Shown: piece after piece, positions 1-12,500 of the stretch
Layout: each line of letters opens with the position of its first letter
Numbering within the stretch: the stretch's first letter is position 1
Assembly: GCA_028015205.1 (NCBI GenBank)
Contig: CM051521.1
Span: 87,458,513 to 87,522,512, forward strand
Reading direction: 5' to 3'
DNA from: Mytilisepta virgata
Taxonomy: Eukaryota > Mollusca > Bivalvia > Mytilida > Mytilidae
Length of the DNA stretch: 64,000 nucleotides
Program-made: the position numbers and the translations under genes
Notes under the pieces: generated by a model
Databases searched by the model: none
Seen by the model: the letters and a program-made list of their open reading frames with translations, nothing else
Told to the model about the DNA's origin: nothing

Positions 1-120
1 TCGTTGTTTATGTTTTGATATGCTATAGCAATGGGTGGCCCATTCTCGTATTCAGAACTCTCATTATTCTTTTGTCGATATGAATTATCTTTGCAATTGG
101 ATTTCTGCTTTTTCTTTCTC
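1..120 (-). CDS. Gene A exon 6 (partial): start of cytoplasmic tail
   Basis: The exon starts after AAATTTCAG in phase 2 and runs open to the window edge, so only the first 40 residues are seen. They begin RRKKKQKS, a basic stop-transfer stretch, and continue with SYRQKN, SSEYENGPP and IAIAYQNINN. The segment IAYQNI fits the loose ITIM pattern (I/V/L/S)-x-Y-x-x-(I/V/L); SEYENG is a second tyrosine site but lacks the final aliphatic residue. The remaining tail, stop codon and polyA site lie beyond position 1. Confidence 0.75.
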
Positions 121-340
121 CTGAAATTTAAAGCGGCAGATATATAATATTTTGTTGTTTCTTATAATCATATATAAATTTTATTGATTTTCCTTGAGAA
201 ATTTATGAATTTAGTTATCGGGGCTTGCAAATATTGGATGAAAAGAATAAATTAAATTTTCAAATAACTTCTAACTATTTTTCTAAAGAACTTGATTTTG
301 AAAACGAATTTGATCAACCACTTTAAAATCTTATTCATAC

Positions 341-410
341 CTTCTTATAAATATTATTACAACTCCTAAAATAATCAGACCAGTAACAGCAACTACCGAT
401 AATACAATGC
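341..410 (-). CDS. Gene A exon 5: transmembrane helix
   Basis: A 70-nt exon from TTTCAG to AG|GTATGA, entering in phase 1 and leaving in phase 2. It encodes GIVLSVVAVTGLIILGVV followed by IIFIRR: about 20 uncharged residues ending in two arginines, so the C-terminal side is cytoplasmic (type I topology). The same phase 1-to-2 transmembrane exon is found in gene B at 43719-43794, which is strong evidence that this short exon is real although it lies in no long ORF. Confidence 0.8.
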
Positions 411-474
411 CTGAAAGTAAAACGAAATCGTTCTAATGTCATATGGATTAAAATTCACGCACATAAGATGGATG

Positions 475-825
475 GACGGATGAATTGTTGTTTAACGTCC
501 AGTGGCAGCCAAGTGCATATCATTTACATGTATGATAATGAATATGATCCCGGCTTTGTACTAGGCCGACACGCTGAGCCGGATTTTTCTTGTGGTAGCT
601 CACGAGGTAACTGTTCGCAGGAGTACATATCACCCCACTCGGACACATTATACTGACTCCGAGCCGACAGGTAGATCTTTACTCGTACTCCTAGATGCCG
701 CGTGCTTGGCGGAGAAGCAGCAAATACCAATTTTAATGTCTTTGGTTTGACACGGCCGGGGATCGAACCCGCGACCTTCCGCACTCAGGACGGGCAAACT
801 TCCACAAGACCACCGAAGGACTACG
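475..825 (-). mobile_element. tRNA-derived SINE, family 1, copy 1
   Basis: On the minus strand a pol III A box (TGGTCTTGTGG, 802-812) is followed by a B box containing GTTCGATCC (about 759-769). Then comes a body shared with the copy at 19.95-20.21 kb (GCTTCTCCGCCAA, GACATTAAAATTGG and a CGGAGTCAG segment). The 3' part has the TTAAACA / CACTGGACGTTAAAC motif that also occurs as fragments near 2.95 kb and 14.34 kb. It lies in gene A between the transmembrane and SRCR exons, in the same orientation as the gene. Confidence 0.75.
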
Positions 826-939
826 TACATAAGAAGGCAATCTAATTAAAAACCGATCTCTCATCGCTCCCGTTTTTTGATATGTCACGTGGGAGATCTA
901 ACGAAATCGGCTTTGAGGTCACATGTGAGTGGTATTTTT

Positions 940-1115
940 GGTTATGAGAACTTCTTGTTTTAAAATAAGTTTGGTTTTTGGTCTTCAAAATGTTTCGGTT
1001 TTAATGCTGCTGATGAGAGGTAACTCCTTGAAATGCGTCGTATACAGCATAGTATAAATTTACTATATCTAATATTAGTATCTTTGGATTGTTATTTAGA
1101 TACGTGTATATTATT
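940..1115. repeat. Interspersed repeat, copy 1 of 3
   Basis: About 165 bp (GTTTGGTTTTTGGTCTTC through ACTATATCTAATATTAGTAT) that recurs nearly unchanged at about 5995-6150 and 6370-6525. A following piece containing TCCCCGAGGG and CTGACATGATT is also shared (1275-1335 versus 6190-6240). No coding sequence is seen; the family is unknown to me. Confidence 0.75.
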
Positions 1116-2505
1116 TTAAACTACAATTTATTACCATTGGATGGAGGGAAATATATAAAAATCAACAATATTCCGCCTTCTGTAGGTGACAGTCATTCTA
1201 AAATTGCAATTAGGTCTGTTTGTTTATTATGCGATGAATCACCATTAAAATAAATTCTGCATAATGTGTAGTTAAGTCCCCGAGGGCATTATCAGCCCAG
1301 TAGCCAGAACTTTTATCCTGACATGATTCATTACTCAAATGCCTTTAAATTTCCCGTTCAAAATTTGACAAAAAGTACCAGAAATTTCTAAGGCTCTTTC
1401 TTTTGATGCAGAGGTAACCCTTAGCTGAGTTTGAATACCTGTTTGTTTTAATTGTTTTGATTTTTTATGGTTGTGCTTATTAATTCATCATTATATCTTT
1501 AACCGGTATCAATTTTAATTAGATCTTATTCTTCGGAGAAAGTCCAACCTGCGACTCGACAACTGACAATTCTTTCAGTAAAGTCTATACTAAGATAAAG
1601 AAATACGTTTAACTAAGATAAATACCTAATATGATCGATTTTGAGTTAATGTCTTGCAAATTCACAGGCTGCATATCTGATTCTGAAAGATAAAATATAA
1701 ATGTACAGCAGTTAAGCCGGAAGGATATCAGTTAATCTTCATAAAAATGTTTCTTTTTTGGAGACAGGCAATAATCTTAATAAAAATTCCTAGACCTTTT
1801 AAATAAGATAAAACTTAAGGATACACGTACCTGTCAAATTATTAAAAAATATATCAAACTCAAAATTACTTAATGGAAAAGACTGAATGAAAGTTTTATA
1901 TAACAAAGAAAAAAAAGTTACATCTATTATTCTGGGAAATTTTCAATACCTGAGGTACAATGTAGGCAATCTAGGATGGTTTTTTTTCAAAATTCTGCAA
2001 AGTATGACAGTTCAGGGATATGTTTGAATTATTTAGAAAAATGCCAAAAGATTCAAAGAAGGACTTGAGGTAAAATTGAAAGCAACAATAAAAGCTCTGT
2101 TTAGTTTCCTTTTTGCATTATTTTTATATTACTGAGCAAGTTCTTCATATATCTCAAGAGATGACATCAAAATGCCCCAGAAATAGGTCTTTTCTTAATT
2201 TATGGCACTTGCTACGTTTCAATTAAAACTTCCAAGAATATTCCGGTCAGGTACTACTCTCTGTAAGGTGCAAAAACCTAACAATAGTTATCTATACCCA
2301 TTTTAGTGCTAGAAGTGTATTACCAGTCAAATACAATGTACAATATATTGTCTAAAGTGATGATTTAAACAAACGCTGAATGTAACCCTGGCCAAACAAT
2401 TTTATGTGCCAGTGATTTCGAAATGAACTTTCTAACGAAATGATAAAGGCGCTATATAATAAACTGAAAACAATCAAATTGAAAAAGGCAGACTTTTTCA
2501 CTTAC

Positions 2506-2811
2506 CTAGACATTTTACTGTTGCGTCTCCAGCAGAATCACAAAGACTTTTGGAACTGTTACTCAAATCGGGATAACAATCAAATGGATCAGTTACATTC
2601 TCCTGGCATATGATACGAATTCTGTCATATTCTAAATTGGTACTAATGCTTCCTCCTATTCCAAACTCTGATATGTTAAGATATTTACATATTAAGTTTG
2701 CATGAAAATCTGTCCAGTTGTAGGCACAGATGGAGAAAGAATTTCCACGAATAGCGTTGGTGATTAAAACTCGAGCATCGTTCGCCAAAATAATAGACCA
2801 TTGGTTTCTGT
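2506..2811 (-). CDS. Gene A exon 4: SRCR (scavenger receptor cysteine-rich) domain
   Basis: A 102-codon exon, phase 1 to phase 1, from CTTGTAG to G|GTAAGT. The frame shows the SRCR pattern: RVLITNAIRGNSFSICAYNW, then FHANLICKYLN (the ANxxCxxL helix), a G-rich stretch, IRIICQE, PFDCYPD, SLCDSAGDATVKCLG. The family normally begins xVRLV.G and ends DAGVxC; here this becomes ARVLITNA and DATVKC. SRCR domains are about 100 residues, matching this exon. They bind proteins, polyanions or microbial surfaces in scavenger and immune receptors. This is the module closest to the membrane. Gene B has no SRCR exon; WSC and a lectin-like exon sit there instead. Confidence 0.85.
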
Positions 2812-2944
2812 CTACAAGAATGAAAAGATTGAAATTAAGTGAAAACAAATACTTATAGAACTGACTGTCGGGATAAAAAATGAATTTAATATTATTACTT
2901 AAAATGTGTTTTTCGAAGGTTTTTTTTTTGATGTCGGAATTAAT

Positions 2945-3030
2945 GGTCTTTTAATTGATTGATTGTTGTTTGATTACCGTCTAGTGGCAAATATCACATG
3001 CATCTTTAGGACGAGAACCAGTTCAACGAT
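2945..3030. repeat. SINE tail fragment
   Basis: TTGATTGATTGTTGTTTGAT, CCGTCTAGTGGCAAATATCA and CATGCATCTTTAGGACGAGA match the TTTAACGTCCAGTGG tail of SINE family 1. I recall this tail as widespread in molluscan repeats. Only the 3' end is present. Confidence 0.5.
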
Positions 3031-3334
3031 TCTTGAAGAAAAACCAAACATGGGACTTGGACACAAAAGGGTAACGAATTTTGTCTGCATTTTGACTCAA
3101 GTGTGGAGACTTGGATAGTGATGGATAATTTATCCTTCGGTAACAGGCCTGAACCTTCTCTTTTTGTAAATCTACAGAAGGGGTTTTTAACGTGCAAGTT
3201 GGACCATGGCTTTTTCCATATAAGTCACCCACCACCGTACGTTCAGATATTTTTACCGTGCCTCATTACATTTTGGTGCCAAAATTGTCAAACATCCAAT
3301 AAATAAAGTTTATCCAAAATGTAATCGTATATTT

Positions 3335-3610
3335 CGCTTCCGTTCAGTGCCTGTACCACGTCAGGCCAATTTTTTCCATTTTTTTTTTTTTTTTTTTGGT
3401 CTTTGCTTTATTTTATTTTTCCCGAAGTTCTGTCGTTTGGATGGTTCAGTGTCTGTACCAAGTCAGACTACATTGACTTTCGGTATTTGTGTTTTGAGAT
3501 CTTCTACATTTGTATGTTATTTTTTGTCTGAGGGTCTATTACTTGGGTGGCGTTAATTGATTTGTATGTCATTGAGGACCTTTCTTGTTATCCGCTTTGT
3601 TGTTTTTACA
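3335..3610 (+). repeat. Interspersed repeat with GTCTGTACCAAGTCAGAC motif, copy 1
   Basis: Contains AGTGTCTGTACCAAGTCAGA and ends CATTGAGGACCTTTCTTGTT. The same skeleton occurs at 16600-16760 (same strand) and 23380-23570 (opposite strand). T-rich, with a poly-T run at 3372-3396. I recall it as a high-copy mussel repeat. No ORF here looks real. Confidence 0.65.
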
Positions 3611-4443
3611 TACAATTTTTTGTTAGTCTATCAAATCATAAATTTTTACTATGACCATGATGACGGCATAAATTGGAATCTCGCTAGATGTCAAAAACAG
3701 CCGTAAGAATTAAATTTTAAGGATTGCTTTTAACTTTGTTTTCAGTCGATTTGAAATAAACTCAATGACCGTGGTGCACACTTTAAAATAACATGCTACG
3801 CGGGTTATTTAATGTCCACCATGGGATTGAGATTATATCTTCATAGACGTCAATCCCTAGTGACAAAAGAAATTTTGACAATTGAGGAATCTTGGACTAT
3901 CAAAAATTTAGACAATAAATCTAGGCATGAAACATTCTTCGATAGAAAAAAAATTAATAACCTAAAAACAGTCATATGTTTAGATATGAAGTCACCCAAC
4001 TTTGTACAATGACACATGATTAGTTTTGGACACTTAAGACATACATGTATCAGTAACCTTATAAAACATTTTATATCTACGAGGTCATCTTATTTTCATT
4101 CCCCCATTATATACATGTACTAGTACTTCAGAGCCTGAAAAACTGACCTATTAAAGGGGCAAGTCATTAACACATACTATAAATTAATCATTACTATATA
4201 AGTATACCTTTATTTACTGTTACATTAAAATTCCCATTGCTTGGTGTTGTTATTGCTTGACTTTTCAAAGTTGGTGAAAATTCTTTTATTCCGGACGACT
4301 CAGATTTAGAGGAGTCGGTTCTATCAGTCAATTTCTCTTCTAGAAATTATCACAGTAATGACATGAATACGTAATACTATATTCCTGCTTCTCATAACTT
4401 TAATTGTGAAATGGAAATTCCTAATTCCTAATGTTTCATGGTT

Positions 4444-5646
4444 TATAACATTATGGTCGTGCCAAAAAATGTTGCAAAGACCCGCCTTAGTGACGTATCC
4501 AAACATGGGTAACGGCGATCACCGTAAAAGACTTGTATTTGCACGTGATTTTCCATATTGTTCACCTGTACGATAGTGGCGTAACAATAGAATTCGTGAC
4601 GTAAGTCGACTGGGATAAACAGACATGTATTCAACAGCCGTTGGAGTAAAATAAAAATGTAGTATACATTCAATAATGACAAGAAAGTAAAAAGAACCTC
4701 TCAGTTAAATGATCTTAAATTTGAAATTAAAAAATCCATTGATTTATATATAAAGTGCAAATCCCACTTTCAATATGAAGAAATCTAAGTGCGCTCTCTA
4801 GGCCTTGTTTTCCTCAATTTTCAGCGCAAATGACTGTTTACCATGCAGAAAAGAATAAAAACTCAGGGCAAACCATTTTATGACACCTTTTGTGGTCATT
4901 TTTACCACTTGTATTTATCGTAAAAGTAGGATTTCAATGCAAAACATCTTAGCACTTTAATGTGAATCTTTATTTCGTAAAGTCTGGCAATGACGCATAA
5001 CAATGTATATATAATACATAGTCATTGTCAGAAAATATAAAAATTTATGTCTTCAATGAATATATAGGGGCACAGAAAGTAATCTAGAAATATTTGACAC
5101 AGAACTTTTAAAAATTCTATCCAAAGCTTATTTCGGGTATTATTTCTATTCTTTCTACAAACTGTGAATAAAATTTCATATTCAACAAAACAAGACAATA
5201 ACAATGTACATGTATTTCTTTTCAGATATTACATAAATGTTTTTCCTGAACCTTTCATTCAACTTCTAAACATAAGTCTATCCATCATTTTTTCATCATA
5301 TATTTAAATTTCAAACATTTCTAAACATAATTTGCAGAAAAAGCGTTTAAACTGAGCACGCTTTACGTCGTATTTTCAATGTTTAAAACTCGTGGTTAGA
5401 CTAAAATGTTTTGTTTGTCTTAACTTATAGCACGCGCTGTTTACTATTTTCTTGTAGTAAATTACTTTACAGGTGATTAACCAAATCATGACGAAAACCT
5501 AAAGCGCGTCCTTTACAACAAGCCTTTTATAGTAATTGTTATTGCTCTTATAACACACAGAAAGCCTTTTATGGTGATTGCCACCACCGTCATTTGGATA
5601 GTCACTAAGGCGGAGCTTTGCAGCATTTGTTGGCACGATAATATTA
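4444..5646. mobile_element. Non-autonomous DNA element with ~85-bp terminal inverted repeats
   Basis: The left end (4444-4532) and the reverse complement of the right end (5562-5646) align: both carry CGTGCCAA, GCAAAG, CCGCCTTAGTGAC, ATCCAAA and a GATCACC/AATCACC block in the same order. The 1.0-kb interior has no ORF of note. It sits in gene A intron 3. Superfamily not assignable; a target-site duplication could not be fixed by eye. Confidence 0.65.
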
Positions 5647-5889
5647 AGTTATCACTTTGATCACTTTATGTCCGAATCATTATCTTAACTTGCTTGAACG
5701 GTGTTGGAACCCAGAAACATATTATTGCGTAAATTAATGGTAATAATTAGACCAGGAGTACACCACTCTTAATTACATCTGAGAAGTATCAAGGATTACT
5801 ATTTAGGTTAATTTAAGGTTTATGTATTGTCCGCCATGAATTTTGAGGTGTAAATGATCTTTCGATCGTGTGTCTTCATTAATTACGAG

Positions 5890-6525
5890 TATTTAGCAAA
5901 ATTCAAAAATAATAGAAATACTAAGGGTTCATTCCTTGTATTGCACATGGTAGATCTCCTTAGCTGAAATTTGGCTTCCTATCTCGGTATTTTTGGTTGA
6001 GTACTTCTTGTTTAATATAAGTTTGGTTTTTGGTCTTCCAAATGTTTCGGTTTTAATGCTGCTGATGAGAGGTAACTCCTTGAAATGCGTCGTATACAGC
6101 ATAGTATAAATTTACTATATCTAATATTAGTATATTTGGATTGTTATTTTGAAACTCCTGGGATGATGCCTCTGCATGGTGGACCCTAGGTCCCCGAGGG
6201 TATTCGCCAACCCAGTCGTCATACTTGTCTGACATGATTATTCATTGATTTGTTACAGAAATTACCAGTATTTAGCAAAATTCAAAAATAATAGAAATAC
6301 TAAGGGTTCATTCCTTGTATTGCACATGGTGGATCTCCTTAGCTGAAATTTGGCTTCCTAGTTCGGTATTTTTGGTTGAGTACTTCTTGTTTTATATAAG
6401 TTTGGTTTTTGGTCTTCCAAATGTTTCGGTTTTAATGCTGCTGATGAGAGGTAACTCCTTGAAATGCGTCGTAGCATAGTATAAATTTACTATATCTAAT
6501 ATTAGTATCTTTGGATTGTTATTTT
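5890..6525. repeat. Tandem pair of a ~380-bp repeat (copies 2 and 3)
   Basis: A unit starting near TAGCAAAATTCAAAAATAAT, running through AGGGTTCATTCCTTGTATTG and the 165-bp repeat also seen at 940-1115, appears at about 5895-6150 and again at 6275-6525. It sits just downstream (gene sense) of gene A exon 3, in intron 3. Confidence 0.75.
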
Positions 6526-6630
6526 AATACACTTGGGACATGTTTTTCGTCAGATCCATGTATGTACAAATATGCTGTTGAAAAAAACAAGACAGTGATA
6601 TTGAATAAACTTCTTTTAAAATATACCTAC

Positions 6631-6906
6631 CTCTTACACAAGTATAAGAAATAGTCATCATAAAAGGAAAGAAGAAACATTGATTTGTAATCGATAGTGA
6701 TGGTCTTCTATTACACGCTCTTCGTCCGGAACACATTTGGTTCAATTCCTCACGTAGGCAGTTATACGTTTTGTCTTCGTCATAGTCACACATTCTGGAG
6801 ACATAGTACGTGGCACGGATATTTTCAACTAAACTCTTCCAACAACTGATGACGGATACGTCACCACATACATGTACTTCTGACTTGTAGCTGAACCAAA
6901 ACCTTC
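6631..6906 (-). CDS. Gene A exon 3: second SUEL-like lectin domain
   Basis: A 92-codon exon, phase 1 at both ends, from a TTTAAG acceptor to the donor G|GTAGGT. It reads VHVCGDVSVISC early, then CLREELNQMCSGRRACN, and closes with MMTISYTCVRG. This spacing is that of a divergent SUEL domain. It has more cysteines than the first copy (VISCW, RMCDYDED, TNQCFF) and only moderate similarity to it, so the duplication is old. The acceptor has a weak polypyrimidine tract, so the first few residues are the least certain part. The last base joins exon 4 to form GAC (Asp). Confidence 0.8.
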
Positions 6907-7117
6907 CTTAAATGAACATAAACAAAATTGTATTAGATTGTAAATTGGAAAAAATCCTGTTAAAATGTCAGGTGATTATGTTGTTTGATTAAATTATACT
7001 GATGCATATTTCCATGCCAAGTTATAGACAACTTTGCATTTCAATATGTATCACATTTTATCTTGCAAATGTAAAACAAGACAAATTAATGGATGAAATA
7101 TTGTTTGTTATTTATAG

Positions 7118-7262
7118 ATTAATACATGGCATTTTTCATACTGCCCTTGATATCAGCCCGAAACCTTGATATCGACCCAATGGCTTTAGCCTGATATCAA
7201 TCGAGGGCTGATAACGAGGGAAATATGAAAAGGCCATGTATAACAAATGTAATCTATTCATC
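7118..7262. repeat. Imperfect hairpin (MITE-like)
   Basis: TAATACATGGC and TTTTTCATACTGCCCTTGAT pair with ATCGAGGGCTGATAACGAGG and GGCCATGTATA across a short centre (arms roughly 60-65 nt). Non-coding, in gene A intron 2. Confidence 0.55.
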
Positions 7263-7359
7263 ACATATGTTGCCATTACCAAGTAATAAGTTTAGTGCTG
7301 AATTAGATTTCCCTGTCTTCATGCAATTCTGTTAGGTTTTGAACAACCCTGGTGGGGTG

Positions 7360-7460
7360 AATGAATACACATGGTTGAACGTGTAATGCACCAAACCACA
7401 CTCACACGATTCACACGTTACACGCAAACCACACGGTGTACGTTACACGTTTCATGATTA
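7360..7460. repeat. CACGTTACACG-rich repeat, left block
   Basis: Repeats of CACACG / GTTACACG. A 27-bp stretch beginning CACACGATTCACACG is identical to one in the block at 13.9 kb, same orientation. The outer ends of the two blocks (TACACATGGTTGAACGTGTA here, TACACGCTCAACCAAGTGTA at 14.0 kb) are inverted relative to each other, as expected of ends of one element. Confidence 0.6.
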
Positions 7461-8289
7461 CCGTGCAATTTCTAAAACTTGTGATTGTAAGATAAGAACG
7501 GAAAATGACGAAACGATTTTATTTCGGATATAAATAGCAGTGAAATGCATGTATTTAATATATTTGCATATGATTTTAAATAAATAAGTGCGATAAAAAG
7601 GAAGCCGCTGTAATACGATCAACATTGAACTTTTTTAATAAATACAAAATATTTATTTGCATGTGTTATTTTTTTAATGTGAAATTGATTAAACTTTAAT
7701 GACTGATCTATGAAATTATATTTTAAATTCATTAAAGCTCAATAAACCGCCTCGTGTTATTTTTTCCTTATAAACAATAGCTTATTAACCAAAACTGATA
7801 TGATAATAAAGTTGTCAGTAAAATAAATATACGCCACAATATTTCATGCCTTCTTTAAAACAAGGACATCATGTCTTAGGATTTATTCCCCGAATGACTA
7901 CTGGTCTAAAAAGCATCTAATTAAACAAGAGATTTAAAGATATAATCTGAAGGGGAAAATGTCTATTTATCTGAGGTGAGCTTTTTTATTTTGAAAAGGA
8001 ATAATTAAGAAATCTGACAAAGTTAAATTTCTTTTGATGACGCGGAGCATATTTATTTTAAAAAAAACAATTAATTGACATAATGAATATTATTGATAAA
8101 TTGATAAATTTACAGTTACATTTTTAGAAAAAGTTCATTGGATTATAAATATATCATGTGTGGTGTGCATATGTAAACAATAAGGACGACTTTAAACACT
8201 GAGAGAAAAAAATGTAAATAATGATAAATTTCTGATGAATTGTGAAATATCGTATGGAGAATGTGTGAAACAAACATTTAGTTATCTAC

Positions 8290-9505
8290 ATGAATACCAA
8301 AAACAAGGCGAAAAATGGAAGGAAAAGGAAGCAATCAAAATATCAAAATTCTAGTGTAGAGAAACCAGGTAAACAGAACTGCACTCATGAAAACAATGGA
8401 GTAAAAAATGTAAACATAGACAAAAACAATCAACAAAATTTGACAATGAACTCCATGAATGTCGCTTCTCCAATTATCCCACAGTTGGAAACATGCAACA
8501 TTTCCCGACCATTCCACCTCCAAATTTCAATCAAAGTCCTCCGATGCCTGGTATTTATAACATCCCTTTTACGCCACAATGCCCGACTCCACAGCCAATC
8601 TATAATTCAACAATGAATCAACCCCCTGAAAACAAGAAGATAGACAGTCTTGTGAACAAAGTTGATCAAATGTTCATGAAACTATCTTTATTAGACTCAC
8701 TTTCTGATAAGATAACCCATTTCCAGTCAACGATGAACAAGTTAGTGACTAACGTGGAAGACGTCACAAAACGGTTTTCAGAGGTTGAAAAAAGTTTAGA
8801 CTTTTTAAATGAAAAATACGAGACGGGGCGTGAAGAGAGAGCGTTGACTTGAAAAGAGATATGTCGGAGATAAATGGAAACATAAAGCATTTGAACATGG
8901 AATTAAATGACCTCCGCGAGCGGCATATAGATTTGCAAACCCGTTTGATGAGAGAGAATCTAATTTTTTCGGGCATTCCTGAGGCAGACGACAACGAACA
9001 GAGCGAGCAAACCGGGGAAATTATAAGAACATTTATGACAACAGAACTTAAATTTGAAAATCCCATTGAGTTTGTTCGGGCGCATAGGTTTGGAAAACCA
9101 GATAAAAAACCTAGACCAATATTTTGTAGGTTTAAGACATTTAATGATTGGGAAACGGTAAGGAAAAATGCTACTTTGTTGAAGGGAACCAAGTACGGAA
9201 TAAGTGAACAATTTCCGAAAGAGGTGAATGATCGTAGACGATCTCTCTGGCCTTACTATAAGAAAGCGAAGGAACAGGAAAAAAAAGCGTTTTTCAAGCG
9301 CGATAGACTTTTTGTGGATGGGAGAGAGGTGATAGCAAAAGCAAAACCGAAAACGGATGAAAGAAGAGAAGGTTTCACAAGACGTGGACTGGTACCTAAT
9401 AGTGAACATGGAAATGACAGGGAAATGTATGAACAACAGGGCGCAAGACCGAAACAATTCCGCAGTCGCCGAGGGTCAGACGATGAAAACACGACCTATT
9501 TCTAG
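8290..9505 (+). pseudogene. LINE ORF1 (frameshifted)
   Basis: Starts at ATG 8290 (MNTKNKAKNGRKRKQ, basic), shifts frame near 8490 into a proline-rich linker (FPTIPPPNFNQSPPMPG) and a heptad-like coiled coil (KIDSLVNKVDQMFMKL onwards), and shifts again near 8850. The last part, about 218 codons, contains RENLIFSGIPE, EFVRAHRFGK, YGISEQFPKEVNDRR and a basic C-terminus. This is the RRM-like core of L1-type ORF1 proteins, which coat the element RNA. The order basic N-terminus, coiled coil, RRM is typical. Two frameshifts make it non-functional unless the reads are wrong. The long antisense frames here are shadows. Confidence 0.8.
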
Positions 9506-9598
9506 GACAACCGGGGAGGATTAAAGGTCAACAATAGTAAAAATGACTACTCAACCGTTACTGACGACCTTGATGATGACAACTCAGATTTAAATCAA

Positions 9599-12500
9599 AA
9601 CAATAATAAAGATAATTTACAAATTTTGTGTTTAAATGTATGTGGTGTTAAAACAAGACTTTGTTACCCTGAATTTAAAAGATTGTTGTATGCTTTTGAT
9701 ATTGAAAGTTTGAAAATAGATCAGGGGGTATAGCTGTTGGTTATAAAGCATATTTAAAAGATTATATCAAATTGATAGAAACTGATTGTCCTTTTGTGCT
9801 TTGGTTTAGTGTAGACAAAACTATTGTGAAAACTGTTCAGGATGCTATTTTTGGTATTGTTTATATACCCCCTGAGAGCAGTAAATATGCAACAGATGAT
9901 GCATTTTGCGAAATTGAGACCGAATTTTAGAGATTTAATAGACATTCAAATTTTATTTGTCTACTTGGCAATATGAATGCACGCACAGGTAGTACGCCCG
10001 ACTTTATAGAACAAGAAAACAATGAAGATTACTTTACACAAAATGTAATAAATATCGACAACTTTAATGATGTTGAGGAACTTGGTATCCCAAAATTTAG
10101 AAATAATATAGACCAAACTATGAATAGATTTGGAAGAAAATTGATTGAATTATGTAGAAATAACAACTTATTTATTTTAAATGGTAGACTTGGTAAAGAT
10201 GTTAAAGGTAAGCCAACAAGTATGAATTCGAGTGTCATTGATTATGCTATAAGCACAGCACCATTTCTTCAACTAGTCCTTGATTTTGATATTTTGGATT
10301 TCAGCAAACTTTTTTCTGATATTCACTGTCCCATATCGTTGGAATTATTATTGAAGGTTCTACCAAGGAAAATTAAGCAGTGGAAGTCTGAAAAAAGTAA
10401 CGATTTTGTAAATAATTTAGACAAAACTCGAATTGATACCTTGCGGACTAATCTGTCAAATGTTGATATGAATAGTATTAATGAACATGAAGTTAATGTA
10501 TAGATACAAGAAACTGTTTCTATTTTATTGATGTCAGCTGAAGAAACCCTTGGTCATGTTGGTAAGACATCGGGAAAATATGAAAATAAAAATAAATGTA
10601 TTGGACAACCAAATAAATTATGGTTTAACGAAAATTGTAAAGATTCTAGGAAGAGTTTTCGCAAAGCTAAGCGAATGTATAAAAAACATGGGTCAAATCT
10701 TTTTAAAACAAGACTAAAAGTGGCTGAATTAAATTATAAGCGAACTATGGATGAGACCATAGTTAGTTTAATAGAGAAATGCGATGTAAAATGAAAAATA
10801 TGAGATTGAAAAATCCTAAAGATTTTTGGAAATTGTTCCGATCTGATAGAAAGGAAAACACGAATATTTCATTAGACGTATTGTTTAATTTCTTTAAAGA
10901 TTTAAACACAAACAAGTTTGATGAGACGAATAATTATAATATACCTAATGATGTTAACGCTGAAAATAGCGAATTATTAAATGGTATTATTACAAAGGAA
11001 GAAATTAGCAAAGCCATACGAGCTGCTAAAAATAACAAAGTCCTTGGCGATGACAATATTATAAATGAATATATATCAGCCTCTTTTAGCACAATGAGTG
11101 AAACTTTTGTTATGTTATTCAATCTTGTTTTTGATTCTGGAATTGTACCTGAAGAGTGGTTAAAGGGTATAATTATTCCTATATATAAGAATAAAGGAGA
11201 TAAACTTGAGCCTAAAAATTATAGGCCTGTAACATTGTTATCATGCTTAGGGAAAATTTTTACTTCCATTTTAAACTTTAGATTGAATAATTTCAACGAG
11301 AATTTTCTTTTAAATGAGAATCAAGCTGGATTTAGAAGTGGATATTCTACGAATGATCATATTTTCTCATTATATGCCTTATTCGAGTTATTAAATGTTA
11401 AAAAGAAAAAACTCCACTGCGCTTTTATCGATTTTGAAAAAGCCTTTGATTTCGTTCACAGAAATTCACTATTTTTTAAACTATTTACAAACAATATAAC
11501 GGGGAAATTTCTCCGGATCATACAAAATATGTATGACGAAGTCAAATCTTGCATCAGACATAATAATAATTCCTCGGAATTCTTTAATTGTGAAATGGGA
11601 TTCAGACAGGGAGAGAATTTATAACCTGTGTTATTTTCATTATACTTAAATGATCTCCAAACATATTTGGAAGAACATAACCTTACTGGACTTGAATCAA
11701 TTAGTCGTGATGCGGAATCTGAATTGATGATTTATATCAAAATATTATTGTTTTTATATGCAGATGATACAATTTTATTATCTGAGACAAGCAAGGGCTT
11801 GCAACAGATGTTGAATAATTTTGCAACATAATGCGATCAATGGAAGCTCAAAATAAACGTTGACAAGACAAAAATTCTTATTTTTTCTAAAGGTAGAATT
11901 CCGAGGAATGAAAAATTTTATTTGAATAATAAAGAAATTGAAATTGTTAAAGATTACAAGTATCTAGGCGTATTTTTGCTAGAAGCGGAGGTTTTTTCTC
12001 AACTAGAAAATATTTGAAACAACAAGCAACTAAGGCAATGTTTAGTCTCTTACAGAAATGTCGCAGACATAACTTGTCAATTGAATGTTAATTAGATATG
12101 TTTGACAAAGCCATTTTGCCAATTCCACTGTATGGGTCAGAAATATGGGGTTTCGAAAAACTTGATATTTTAGAAGGAGTTCATCTACGATTTTGCAAGA
12201 TTATTTTGAATTTAAAACAAACGACACCAAATAATATAGTGTATGGTGAACTTGGGAGATTTCCTATTTCATTATCAATTAAAGTGAGAATGATAAAATT
12301 TTGGTGTCGAATCGTAAATGGAGAGGAGGAAAAGTTCTCTTCAATTTTATATAAATTACTCTTTGTTAATTATAATAATTATGGCTTATCAAATGTATGG
12401 CTGTCTCAAGACTTTTATCCTACTGAATGGATTGTAAACTGTGTTGATTTAAAATTGAAGGATCAGTATAAACAAGAATGGTTCTCAGATATTTTCAATT

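Noticed and set aside
8764..9492. Long minus-strand ORFs opposite LINE ORF1
   Set aside because: Antisense shadows: the plus strand carries recognisable RRM-type ORF1 motifs, the minus frames carry none.
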